Below the pieces are notes generated by a model. The model was not told the DNA's origin and did no database searches. It worked only from the letters and a program-made list of their open reading frames with translations. Source: Tetrahymena thermophila SB210 (Eukaryota; Ciliophora; Oligohymenophorea; Hymenostomatida; Tetrahymenidae). From it: a stretch of 64,000 nucleotides of DNA. This document shows, one piece after another, positions 52,601-64,000 of the stretch. Each line of letters begins with the position of its first letter. The stretch's first letter is position 1. The translations under genes were made by a program, and so were the position numbers. The DNA is taken from the NCBI RefSeq assembly GCF_000189635.1, contig NW_002476571.1, positions 248,001-312,000 on the forward strand. Reading direction: 5' to 3'.

Positions 52601-55229
52601 TAAAGTAGATCTTGTTTTTGAGAGAAATAGACATCTTTAGTCTTCCAAAAACAATCAGAATGAAAGAACATAAGTGGTAAAGTGCTTGTGATTTCTGTAA
52701 CTTATTTATTTTAGCTAATTTAGAATACTTAAATTGCTGTTTAATTTTAACCATCAATTAGAATCAAAGTCTATATATATATTTAGATATAAATATTTTA
52801 TTTTAATATAAATAAAATAGTAATTTTTACTTTATTAGATCTCATTATTGAATATAGAATAGTCTATGGAGTGATAGATTTGATCAACGAAGGAACTTGA
52901 CCAAATAATATTTAGTAAAAATCTATTTTATTATATTAGTAGAACACCCACATATTTTATGTATCTAAATTTTCCATTTAAAGAGTGCTTTATGATGAGT
53001 ACTATAAAAGTATATTCTTATTAAATGATTAATCATAATAAAAAATTGTATTTGTTGAGTTGATAGCAAGGATAAATTGATCATTATTTTACTGATAATT
53101 TTAAACGCTGAGTATTTAATTTAACATATCTGATGAATTATCAACAACAGAAAATTACTAAGATTGGAAGTTATATTAGACTATAAAGCCTACTTATGAC
53201 AAAAAGGTCATTTTCATCCCATCTAAGTAATATACATTACTTATTTATTAATTAAATGTAATATTTTATGATAAAAGTAAACCGCTAGAGATATAAAAAG
53301 TGAAAACTTGTGTATCCATATTCATACAAGAAAGTATTTTATTTTGAGTTGATTATTCTACTAGTTGTACACAATTTGCGATCTGTTATTAATTTTTGAA
53401 ACTTAAAAACAAAATAAACATAAATAATTTATTTACAGATGCTAGTTAAGGAAAACTATAATAAGCTTAAGGTACAAGTTAAGGAATTGATTTCGTAATA
53501 ACTTTGCCATATTCATCAATCTAAAGCAAAGTGCTATTATCTTTTTTCGAAAATTAAAAAAAATATTAAAAATTATTCACTATTTGAAGGAGAGGTAGGA
53601 TATTTCATTATATTAAATTTAATTTTTAATTCTGCAAAAAAAGTTTAATTTATACAAATGAGTATTATTTAAATAAAAGCAAGCAACTTTTTGATAAAAA
53701 AGTAAAATATTTTTTTTAAATCTTTGTTAATACAAAATTATAAAATATAAAATTTTGATTAATTGTTCATTTGAGGTTTAAATGAGCTTATAATAATTTT
53801 ATTCAAAGCAATAAAGATAAAATTCAGTATTTTAAAAATCTACTTTTTTATAAAACTTATTGAATTTAAAAATAATCATCATTCGAAATACAATTTTTAT
53901 GTAGAATTTAATTACTATTATCATGATTTTCAAAATTTAATAACGCTAATAGGCATTAAAATATCAAATAAGAAAATTTTAGTATTAAATATAATCAGCT
54001 AATAATATTATTTATAAAATAGAATTGTAGATTCAAAACTAACTCAGCGTTTAAAACTTTTAATTAATTTAATATAACTAATAATTAAATAAATAACAAA
54101 AAACTCATATTAAAATATAAAAGAAGCATTGTCTTAAATGCAAAAAAGGAATTTAGATATTTTTAAAAATTATTTTAACAAATTTTTTATGAAGATTCAA
54201 TCATTTAAAAACTAGAGTAAATTTTAAAAAAATTAACTTTAAATTATGAGTGCTTTCATATGATAATATTTAATAGCTTTTTACCTTAATTTAAAATAGA
54301 TCAAAAATTATTTTTAAATATTATAAATTTTATTTCAAATAATGATTTGTAAGTGATATTGATAAAATTAAAATAAATTCAATAAAGATAGTTAAATTCT
54401 ATTTTATGAATTTGATCATTATCTAAGAATATCAATAGTATCAATTTAGACAAAAGGAAATATAATGATAAATTTTCATTTTAATTTAATGAAAATTAAC
54501 TGATTATTAAAGGAATAAACAATAAAATTTAAATTTTTTGTGATCTTTTGCTAAAAATTTTTTTCCCTCTTTCTTTTATGAAAAAAAAAGTATATTTTCA
54601 TTATGTATTAAACCCAATTTATTTAATTATAAAATAACGAAAAATAATTATTACTTTCACTGATGGATGTACTATAGAACTATATTTTACCAACTGCTTA
54701 AGTTTCAGGTATATAAGATAAAAAAGGACAGGCTAATAGCTAAATGCAAGTGTTCGAAGATGAATCTAAGGAATAACTATTAGATTAAATGCTACACTCA
54801 TATACGCATTCTCCATCAAGTAAATATTAACTATCTTAACAGTTCGCAATGCATCCTTACTAGAGTAAAAAAAATGGAATGATTTTTTTAAAAAATAAGT
54901 GATTAAGTTACTTTATCGTATGGGTTCAAAGAGTATCCAGGCTAGCATTAATAGCATTCAGTAGATGAGCAGTTTGAGCAAAATTTAGAAGCGCAAGAAA
55001 TGCATTCCATGTTTTAGTTTTCATATTTTCCACTAGGGCAAGATTAGACACAATTATAGCTATCCTGATCAAAATAAAATGGGTATTTACATCCAAGGCA
55101 CTCAAAGTTTTTATCGCTAGAGCAATCTTAGCATACCTGGTTACATTAACTAACACCATCTTGTTGACCAAAACAAAGGAAAATTATATTTAGTATTAAG
55201 TGAATAGTTATCAAAATCTTCTACTTCAT
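43645..55229 (-). CDS. Giant multidomain membrane protein, copy C
   Basis: Fifteen exons: 54912-55229, 54655-54859, 53437-53540, 52831-53382, 51763-52770, 51437-51709, 51143-51385, 50682-51086, 50508-50615, 50119-50445, 49820-50056, 45890-49721, 44385-45442, 43820-44322 and 43645-43744. The sum is 9,273 bases, about 3,090 residues. Exon 12 is one codon longer than in A (a repeated GAA near 46285). Signal peptide MKQKILITIHLILNIIFLC and the Cys module are intact. Intron 2 (53541-54654) is 1,114 bp. Exon 2 ends in A rather than G, changing the junction residue to Asn. The C-terminus again ends NQDKNLK-TGA. Role as for copy A. Codons were not read exhaustively. Confidence 0.86.
53541..54654 (-). 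other. Intron 2 of giant gene C (1,114 bp)
   Basis: Same phase and position as introns 34712-35840 and 16690-17739 (GAA A | GTAATA ... TTCGAAAAAAG | AT AAT AGC). No gene seen inside. Confidence 0.8.
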
Positions 55230-56094
55230 CAACTTTTAAATATTTTTTAGTGTGCTTGTTTGTTCTTTCTTTTGTTATCAATATTCTTATTTAACAGTTT
55301 TACCAAGATAAACAAATCAATTCAAATACAATGAGAAAAATCAACAACTTTTTAAATTATAAAAATAAGATATTACTGATTTAAAAAATAAAAATGCTTT
55401 GTTTTATATGTTAAAGAATAAGATATATATTTAAATAGGAACTCTTCCACAATTATTACTAAAAAATTATTACTATAAATAGCAAATATCATCGCCTAAA
55501 AATCTAAACCCCTCCAACAATCACCAAACATTCTATTTCGAAGTTTATTGTTATGAGGGAGTGTGCGAAATCAGTGAGCATAATAACCGAATTCCTATAA
55601 TTTAATTTTGAATTGATTTTATGCAAATAATAAGGAAAAGGCCTTTTTTACCCCCCCATGCCCATAAACGCTCCGATTGTATATTCTCTCTTGAATATTT
55701 TTTAAAATTGCAAAGTGCTATACTTTTGTTATTTAAAAGCCTGGTAGATATTTCTTAATCAATTTAATTTTTTTTTATTAAATTCTACTTTATAATAGAT
55801 AAAGAATTCTTTGAAGCTGATCTCTTTAATGAATTCTAAAATTAATAAAAAGTTTTACTGTGCAGGTAGTTGTTAATTTGATTATTCATAAATTGGTTTT
55901 AGATTTTTTGTTAATAGAAAATTGTATTGCTTCCTTAATAAGGAATCATATTAATAGCCTATTGAAAAAGAAAAATTTAAAATGTAAAATAATTTTAATC
56001 ATTTTATTTTTTTAATACTTAGAAATGAAATCTAAAATTATAAGATAATATTTTGATTGAAAATTGGATATAATAATTAAATGTAATTACAAAT
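55230..56094. other. Upstream spacer of giant gene C
   Basis: It contains the conserved giant-gene upstream block (55430-55610), then a unique patch with the palindrome AAAAGGCCTTTT and a run of seven C (55636-55657), the most GC-rich spot of this spacer. The remainder is AT-rich. No gene seen. Confidence 0.6.
55430..55610 (-). promoter_or_regulatory. Conserved upstream region of giant gene C
   Basis: TAGGAACTCTTCCAC, a C-rich stretch, ATTTCGAAG and GAGGGAGTGTGCGAAATCAG occur in the order seen before copies A and B, about 200 bases before the start codon. Confidence 0.4.
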
Positions 56095-56542
56095 TCAAAC
56101 TTGATATATATGCTCAAATATTTACTATATAATCTATTTTATGAAGTTGCATTTAATTAAAAAATAGAGGAGTAAAGCGATAAAAGCTAAGAAAAAGCTC
56201 ATCAGGACAAAATTGATCTATTAATAGTTTGAATGTAAGACAGATATCATTAGAATAAGTTGTAACTGTGATATCACCCTTAATAGTGAGGTCATTAATA
56301 AAAGTATTAGCATATATTTTAGAGCAATTTAAATAGGAACTGAAGCACTATTATTAGATGTGCAAAAGATACAATTCAAATAAGCAGGGCTTCTATGCAA
56401 AGGGGTGGCAAAACAATCGGAGTCTTCAAAGCTGAAATGCAACTTAACGAAATTTAAAGATCAGATTAGCTAATGAATATGGAGTTTTAGCCCATAAAAC
56501 AGATTTCATTGTAATAATTGTTAATAAGGCGAGGACTTTCAT
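56095..56542 (-). pseudogene. Small secreted-protein pseudogene (S2)
   Basis: A relative of S1 (19997-20451). The start and signal peptide are intact here (MKVLALLTIITMKSVLWA), the very place where S1 is shifted. One base is then missing after about 25 codons relative to S1, and a further four bases are missing in the middle, leading to early TGA codons. Later stretches (SNNS-like and LNC-like segments, final GTT TGA) still align. Non-functional; it marks the equivalent point of the second duplication unit. Confidence 0.65.
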
Positions 56543-58831
56543 TTTTAATTATTTTTTTAATAAATTTATTTGATATGTATTTTTATTAGTTAATTAATAA
56601 TAAATTTTTGATGTCTTCAATAGATTTAAATTAGATTAATTTTAAATTTAGAGTTAAACTTAAATAGTTACAAATTACTTAAAAAAAAGGGATGTATTTA
56701 AATGGCTCTCAATTTAATTTCATCTAATTTGAAAATTAAGTAAGTAAGAAATAAGCAAAATTAAATTTTTAGAATTTAGATGAGGAATTGTAACGAAGCA
56801 AGAAAAACATTTACAAATTTATAGAAAGTAAAAAAAAAAATTGAAAATCATTGTTAATTTTTATATATATTTTGCAGTTATAGATAAAATTGATGTCTTT
56901 CTTTTATAGACAATAACTACTTTCAAGTAGAAATTAATTTATAGTATGTAAGATAAAAATAATAATCAAAATTTGTATTTAAAAGAAATTTTTTAACCTC
57001 AATTAATTTCAAAATTGTTTAAATAGGTAAACAATAAATAACATTTACTGAAAAATTTTGTCTATTAATTTTAGGAAATAGAAAAAATTGTAATAGATAG
57101 AGTTTGAATTTTAAGAATAAAGTTTTTTAATTAATTAAAGCTTTGATCTCAATTGAAATCAGGTAACTTATTAAAGCACATTTGAGAAGCCTCAAGTATA
57201 TCTATTAATTGAATCAAAAATATATATTTACCTAACATTAACTTAAATTTACAAGTAATAAAGTAAGAAATTGAGAGAATGTAAATTTTTGCTTGTTTCT
57301 AATTCAAAATAATATTTAAATAAGTAATTGAAAAAAAATAATTCATATTTAACATTTCATATCTTAAAATTATCATTTTATAGTAATTTTTTCATAGGTT
57401 TAGTAAAAATTTTAATCAAGATTCGTTTATAAAGATTTGATCATTCAAATTTCATCATATTTGAATCTTAAAACTAGAAAAAAGATATTTATATAATTTA
57501 TATATTTATAAAATATTTAAGAAGATCATAAAGAAAATATAATAATTTAATAAAGATGTTCAAATTGTCAGGCTTTTCTTATGATTATAATTTACTTAGT
57601 AATACCTTTATTAAAGAAGTAATTATAAAATTTTTTAAACTAGAAATTAGTTTGGTATAACTAATAATTTAATTGTACAATTCAATAAAATTTCTATTAA
57701 AATCATGTCAATCAAAATAAATAATTTAATAATTTTAAACTTTTATAATTAATATATAATGTGAAAAAAAATTGTCTTGTTTTTAAATAATTTTATAAAA
57801 TTAAAAAATATTTATTCTAACCTTTATCTTTTCTCATAAAAAATTAAAATAAATATGTAGTTTGAAAGTACTCTTAATGTGGTTAAATAAACCTTAATTT
57901 ATTTAAATTACTTTTAGTGTATTTTCATTCAAGAAAAACCAAACTTTTAAATATATTGTGATTATAAGTTTCTATAATAAAACATAAGTAAAATTATATT
58001 ATCAAAAACAATATAGTCAATAATAGAAATATTAAAAACGCTTGCTAATATTTAAAAAATCATTCATAAATACTTATTTATACTTCAAAAAAAATACTTT
58101 AAAAATGACTTATATACTTTATTTTAAGCACAAAAATTTAATAAAAATTAATAAATATGTCTGTCACCAAAATAGTACCTTTAGAGAGTATTTGGATTTT
58201 TATATTTTTTTAGTATTTTTTAAATTTCATTTTCCTTGGCTACTTAATAAATAAATTAATTGATTGAAAATCCTACTAATTTTTATATTTTCTCATAATA
58301 AATTTAAAAAAAATATGTAGTTTGAAAGAACACTTAATGCGCTTAAATAGACCATAATTTACTTAAATTATTTTTAGTTTTTTTCATTCAAGCGAAACTA
58401 AAGATTAAATATAAATTGAGATTATAAGTTTTTATAATAATTCTTATGTGAAATTACATTGTCAAATATAAAAGAATTTAGTTAATAATAAAATAATATT
58501 TTTATAAGTTATTATTAAAATAGAAATATTAAAAACACTTATTTAAAATTTAATATGTCTTTTTCACTGCAAAGAGATTTAATCCCTTCAATATTTTAAA
58601 AATGTTTAAAAGTAAAATAAAATAAATTTAAACATTAAAATAAAATTGATTTTATTTTCAACACTCCAAATAAAAAGAAGTAGAAATAAATATGATTTTA
58701 ATTTTTTCAAATGTAATTTTGTAAATTCAAAGATAAAATATGTTAAAAACTTATTTATACAAGTAAAAACAATTTAAATAAAAAAAATTATTTATTTTTA
58801 TAGTTATTATTTTTATCTTTTAAGTTTCTTT
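56543..58831. other. Spacer between S2 and the end of giant gene D
   Basis: About 2.3 kb without a supported gene. It contains the upstream flank of S2 (to about 57270), AT-rich unique sequence, two tandem copies of the second half of repeat R1 (57820-58035 and 58258-58520) with part of the first half between them, and the giant-gene 3' flank (58545-58830). Confidence 0.6.
57820..58520. repeat. Dispersed repeat R1, tandem partial copies
   Basis: Two units, each reading TTTATCTTTTCTCATAA...TATGTAGTTTGAAAG-AC-CTTAATG-GCTTAAATA-ACC-TAATTTA...ATTATAAGTTT-TATAATAA, lie about 440 bases apart. Between them is the GAGAGTATTTGGATTTTT part of R1. Both match 19185-19430. Confidence 0.65.
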
Positions 58832-61800
58832 TCATTTTAGATTTTTATCTAAATTGTGTTTCTCTACTGCTTATTTAAAGGAACTATTTGTTATTCCTTA
58901 GTTAATTATTGGACTTCTAACTTTGAATTAACTTTACTAAGCCAGTTTCGATTGTAAATACCATTTTTGGTTCTTTAAATTTGCTTCAATACCAATAACT
59001 TACCTTAAAGAGTTTTGAACTATTTTCCATAGATAATTTATTCTTAATAAATTTATCTATTTTTAATAAGTAAGTTAATAAATAGAGTTTGGAATGAATT
59101 TTGATATAAAAACTTAGAATTTTTATAAGATATTTAAGTTATTTTTATCATAAGGAATCGGTCTTTATATTATTAATAAGAGCAAGATTGCTAAGAAACT
59201 CATATTTATGGCAATCAAAATATTTTATAATAGTTATTAAAATAATAGATTGTCTGTAAGTAATATCATTTATATTATGAATATACTTGTTATAACTAAC
59301 TTGCATGATAGTTAATCAATATTATTTAACTACTATCTTTAATAAGGACTTACTTTTATCAAAAATATTAGATAAATAAACATAAATAATAATAAGAACT
59401 AAGCTTTTAATTATGGTGAAACCCTAATTAAATTTAGAAATATAACAAGAGATGCTCTTGCTTGACTTCTTGTTAAATCCCAATAATAAGATTTTACTTT
59501 ATATTCCTATTGATAAAAAAATTTTATAATAAAAAATAATTTTGTTTTATTAAAAAACTATTTACTTAGTACAAAAGACCATACTTCTTCAGATAAAGCA
59601 AGCTTTACAATTTTTATCTATTTCTGTACAAGATAATATAAAATGATGCAGGAATTAAAAATAACCATATAAAAAGTAGTGGACCTATTAAAAATAGTAA
59701 TATTTTAATATGTTATTAAGTGTAGCATACTTCCTGCATTTCAGCAATAATATATAGATTGCCTCCCATATCTCTACAAGATGAAGACTATATCAATACT
59801 TTAATTACGGAAGAACTAAAGAATAAGTATATTAATATGAAAGAAGAAATCAAAAATGAAAAGTCATCTATCATCTTAAACAAGTTTGTGAGGGATTTTA
59901 CTAACTGGATCAACAAAAATATGGTAATTATTTGGGAATTGATAAATATAACTCTCATAGCATACAAAGGAATTTAGATATCATAGCTACTAAATATACA
60001 ATCTAAATTATAAACTGTATGCTATACAGGATCACCACCTCCAACTTCAGCAATAGAAATAAATTATTAAGTCTATATGCCTAAGTTATTTATTAATGCT
60101 ATAAACTATAAATAGTTGATAAGAATTTTGATATAAGAAGAAGAACTACTAATGCTTTGATTTTATAGTAAAATTATTTTAAGCTTTCTCAAATAAAACC
60201 ATTCCATTTTTTTTTATATTAATATCAGCTACCTTGAAATTTAGAAGATTAAATAAGCACAAATTATTATCAAAAACAAAAATAGAATTAGGATAGATTA
60301 AGTTGAATTCTGCTTCGAGCATTCTTAGCATTAAATTCCACCATTACTTCTTCCATATTTTGATCCCCAAACAATTCCTTAATAATCACAAGATTCACAA
60401 ATGGCTCCTACATGTCCTATTTAGCATCCAAACTTATTTGAAGGGTCTTCTGAGATACAAAATTCTGGATTTATACATTAGTAAATTAAGTCTGAATTCT
60501 AGTTCTTACTCCAATACCCATTTTATAACTGTATGATATTTGAATAACAATTTTTAGTACCTAATGGGCATTTGAGACACTCCAAATTTTCGAATTAATT
60601 TGGATCTTGTAAACAATAATTACCTTTTTAAAAAAAGTTGGCTAGTTTAATTATTTGAAGCATATTTAAGAATATTTGGTAAAAATAGTGTGTTTTTTAT
60701 TATTGAGTTAAATTTAAAAAAAATATTATTATTGAAAAGAAGCAATAATAATCAAAATAAAATAGTTAAGATAAAATTTTATGTTATATAATTCTTAAAG
60801 TATTTTTTTAAAAGTAAATAAAAATATTATAGATAGATAAAATTTTAGATAATCCAATTATTAATTCAGTTTGTTTTATTAAAATATTTACTATATATTT
60901 TTGAAAACTTTTATTTATTCATAATAAATTATTTGCAATTAATATATCAATAAAGAAGATTTGATCAGCTATTGCAAAAAATATTCTATAAATTTTTTAA
61001 TTTCTTTTATATCTTGAAATCATTACTTAATAAAAGTTAAAAGTTAAAGGCTTTATTAAATAAAAATTTACCTTATAAGCAAGTATAACATATTTTATAC
61101 TTCTACAAAGTTTGTAAAATTTCTCCTTACTAACACTTCCTAAAGTTAACATCAATAGAGATACTTAGCTCTTGATTTTCGAATTTAAAAGTTGTGGTAT
61201 TTAAAATAGGGATAGGACTAACTGTTTTAACTGTGATAGAGGAGTTTGCATTAGGCTGATAAGAATAAGACGCATTAAAAACGAAACCAAATGAATCAAA
61301 ATTATAATTCTATCTGAGATCACCATAAAGCCCAACTTCTTAACTTTATAATTCAAGTAAATAGCTACTAAATTCAATCAGGATATCTTAATTTATCTAA
61401 CTTGTATTTTAAAAAAAACTAACTTCTCTCATTTCTTCATCAATTAATCTCATTATTATAGGTGAAGATGTGCTACCACTTTATAAATTATTTAATTAAG
61501 CACTTTAGATCTATAAGTCATCTTGCATTTAATTTTTAACATCCAAATAAAAGGGATAGGAACCTATATTTTTTCCATATAATTATGCATAGTTTTTAAT
61601 AAAAGAATTTTAATTTTAAATAAGTATCTTTTGGCTCAGATTTGCTTTTTATAAAACATAAGGTTATATGCCTTAATATCTAAAAGCACCTCCTATTAGA
61701 GCAGAATTTTATTTGAAAATATTATCTGTCATGTTTTAAATATCACAATTATTCAACAATAACGCTCCACCTGAGCCTTATTTACAAGAATTTTAAAAGA

Positions 61801-64000
61801 AAATATTGTCATTAAGCTAAGAAAATATGCTACTGAAGCAATAAATAGCTCCCCCATTTCCTGCCTTTGATTAGTTTTACTAAAATGTGTTACCTAAAAA
61901 GATTATTTCTGATATTTAGTTTAAATATATAGCTCCTCCATCAAGATAAGATAGGTTCATGATAAAATTGTTATTTTTCATTATTAGACTCGATATTTAT
62001 AACAAATAAAAAACACTTCCTATGTTATTTGTTTCTATATTTTTTGAATAAACATTTTAGATAACTATTTAAGGACTTTAAGATATGTAAATAAAACTAT
62101 TTTACTTAAGTTCAACTTTTTAAATTTAGATTGTATCTATAAGAAGGCTTTACCTTACTTAAATTTAAATAACACTAGCTTCTGAATTTATGCTAGAGAT
62201 AGATGTAAAATTAGAATTTGTTATTTATAAATATTAAGCATTGATTAGCATTAGTTGATTTGTTGTTGAAAGAGAGTGCTAATAGTTGTTGTAGGTTGAT
62301 ATTTTATTTTAAATATTAACTTCATTATCAGTTTTTAAGTCATGTAAATTAATAAATCCTAACATACTTGAATTTTTTATCAGAATATTTGAGAAATTTG
62401 AATTAAGTATACCCTCACATTCTATAATGAAAAATTATTAGCTACTAATTGAGCTATTTTCATAGCTTTCTAATTTAAAATCTGCGAAATAAAAATCATT
62501 AAAAAGTAAAGTTTGATTTACATTAGAAAATTTCATTAAAGAAAGGGGTGAGAGTGAGGTAAATTTAAGAACATTAAATTAGATTTTAATGAAATTAACT
62601 TAAGGGGTTGCTTCAATTTAGAAAATAATACCTTATAAGTCGATATTTTAATTCATTATTATTTCATTTTAAGAAAATTACATGTTGCTAATATTAATTG
62701 AAGTAACATTAGTTATTTTGAATATTTATACATTTTAAAATATATTCTCTATAAGGTTAGTATTATTTATTTTAAGTAAGTTTACTTATGAGATATTTAT
62801 CATTGAGTTTAGTTTAAAATTTGAATGTAAAATATTCTAGTTGATGTTGAAGTTATTTATTGTCAATTAGTTTATATTACTAAATTTAAGTAGATTCATT
62901 ATATTATTAAATTAGCAATTATTAAAAGTAATTTTCTGTATTATAACTATATCAATATTTGAGAAAAGTATAATCTATTTGTCAATCTGTTGAATTTATT
63001 CGCCATTAACCACTAAATTTTAGATAAAAAGATGATTGATACTTTCAAATGATAGCTGGTTATTACCAAAATCTGATAATTCTATGTCATTTAAAAACAG
63101 TCTTACTAATTTATTAAATGTTTGATTTCCAAACATGAACTAAGTATTATTTAAGTTTTTAAATGAGATTTTTAAGTTTTATAGTTTCAGCTCTACAATA
63201 TTTTAATCTGTACTATTTTGAGTATTTAGATAGATATTATTATTGTTTGTAGCTTAAATGTTCAGTGAGTACTATTTTGTCACAGAGCTAGAGCTAACAA
63301 AAGGATACTTTAAATCTGTTTATTCGCCATTATTTATGTATAAGCTATAAATAATGTTCTAAATTAGAAGTTATTTTAGAGATAATAAATTCAAATAATC
63401 ACTTTATTGATTTTTTGTTATTAGATCATTTTAGTCTGTACTTATTTATAACTATGCTGAGCAAATATTATTTAAAAAAGAGCCAATATTTAGCTCAGCT
63501 GTGTATTTTATAGTACTTTCTATAGTTATGATCATCATATCAATAATTAAATACTAAGAATTTAGGAGTTTTAATTATGATGATAAAACCTTATAATTGT
63601 ATATTTATAAATAATCAATTAACTAAGGTAAAGAAAAAGGGTTAGCATTATAGAAACTAATTGAATTGTCAAAATATAAAACAAAAATATTATTAAATCC
63701 AGTGTACTCAATGTCTATTAGTGATTGAGTGCTGTTAAATTGTCTAATTATTTAGAATAATTTGAGGTCTTCTCTTAAATATATACTTACTTAGTTAAAC
63801 GAAAGCATAAATATGAATGAGCCTTCCATTTTTAATTTTATACCTGAAGATGGTAAATTCTATTTAATAATTTGCATTTTTATATCATATACGTTAGTTC
63901 CTACAATTCTATCTGTATAGTAAATCCTTTAATAAAGAGGATCAAAGTAGATTTAAGATTATTGGTTTTAGAAATCTAATTGAGAGACTTACAAAATATC
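58832..64000 (-). CDS. Giant multidomain membrane protein, copy D (5' part beyond window)
   Basis: The 3' portion of a fourth copy: exon 12 from the window edge to 61072, exon 13 59566-60623, exon 14 59004-59506 and exon 15 58832-58931, with TGA at 58832-58834. The visible part of exon 12 is 2,929 bases, exactly the length of the aligned stretch in copy A, and the other exons equal those of C. It covers the last part of the propeller-like region, the beta-helix with GGA repeats, the collar (CSIGHVGA-like) and the membrane segments. The last acceptor (GTAAAG) matches copy A rather than B or C. Upstream exons, including the signal peptide, lie outside the window, so integrity of the whole gene cannot be judged. 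Confidence 0.85.

Noticed and set aside
52536..52757. Minus-strand frame of 73 residues
   Set aside because: It is out of frame inside exon 5 of giant gene C, whose own frame is open and matches copies A and B.
58042..58254. Plus-strand frame of 70 residues
   Set aside because: It falls in repeat R1, is not preserved in the other R1 copies, and has only AT-driven composition (Phe, Lys, Tyr).
59759..60536. Plus-strand frames of 72 and 77 residues
   Set aside because: They are antisense to exon 13 of giant gene D, which is open over its full length in the ciliate code and conserved in four copies.
1..64000. Chromosome breakage site, telomeric GGGGTT/CCCCAA repeats, tRNA or rRNA genes, CRISPR array, transposase or reverse transcriptase
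   Set aside because: I looked for their typical motifs on both strands and saw none I could support. A covariance or profile search was not possible here.

Overview
The window looks like nuclear DNA of a Tetrahymena-like (hymenostome) ciliate. Conserved proteins read through only if TAA and TAG mean glutamine and TGA is the sole stop. Base composition is extremely AT-rich. Most introns are 50-120 bp, longer than the 20-35 bp typical of Paramecium. Read with the standard code every gene looks shattered, so short ATG-to-TAA/TAG frames here mean little.

Only two main gene families fill the window. (1) Five cytochrome P450 genes or remnants on the + strand: one truncated by the window edge (1-1093), two intact (1796-3451, 37979-39629), one pseudogene (4767-6411), and one interrupted by a single in-frame TGA (41061-42707). 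Each has one small intron just before the haem-binding exon. (2) Four copies of a giant gene on the - strand: A 6807-18316, B 24492-36414, C 43645-55229, and D 58832-64000, whose 5' part lies beyond the window. I reconstructed 15 exons. The exon sums divide by three and give about 3,090 residues. Order of parts: signal peptide, furin-like Cys-rich module, long region suggestive of beta-propellers, right-handed beta-helix with regular GGA repeats, Cys-rich collar, about seven membrane segments, short tail. I infer a giant surface receptor or adhesion protein.

Layout: the window is close to two copies of a roughly 35-37 kb unit: P450 - TGA-bearing P450 - giant gene - degraded block (small secreted-protein pseudogene plus dispersed repeats) - giant gene. 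The first unit is 1 to about 36.4 kb and the second about 38 to 64 kb. The spacer before gene B also holds two broken orphan copies of the giant gene's 5' Cys-rich module (22180-22740 and 23379-23950).

Nothing in the sequence ties the P450s to the giant proteins functionally. They appear to have been amplified together as neighbours. No tRNA, rRNA, CRISPR array, intact transposon or telomeric repeat was recognised. I translated copy A codon by codon. Copies B, C and D were checked by exon borders, exon lengths and spot translation only.
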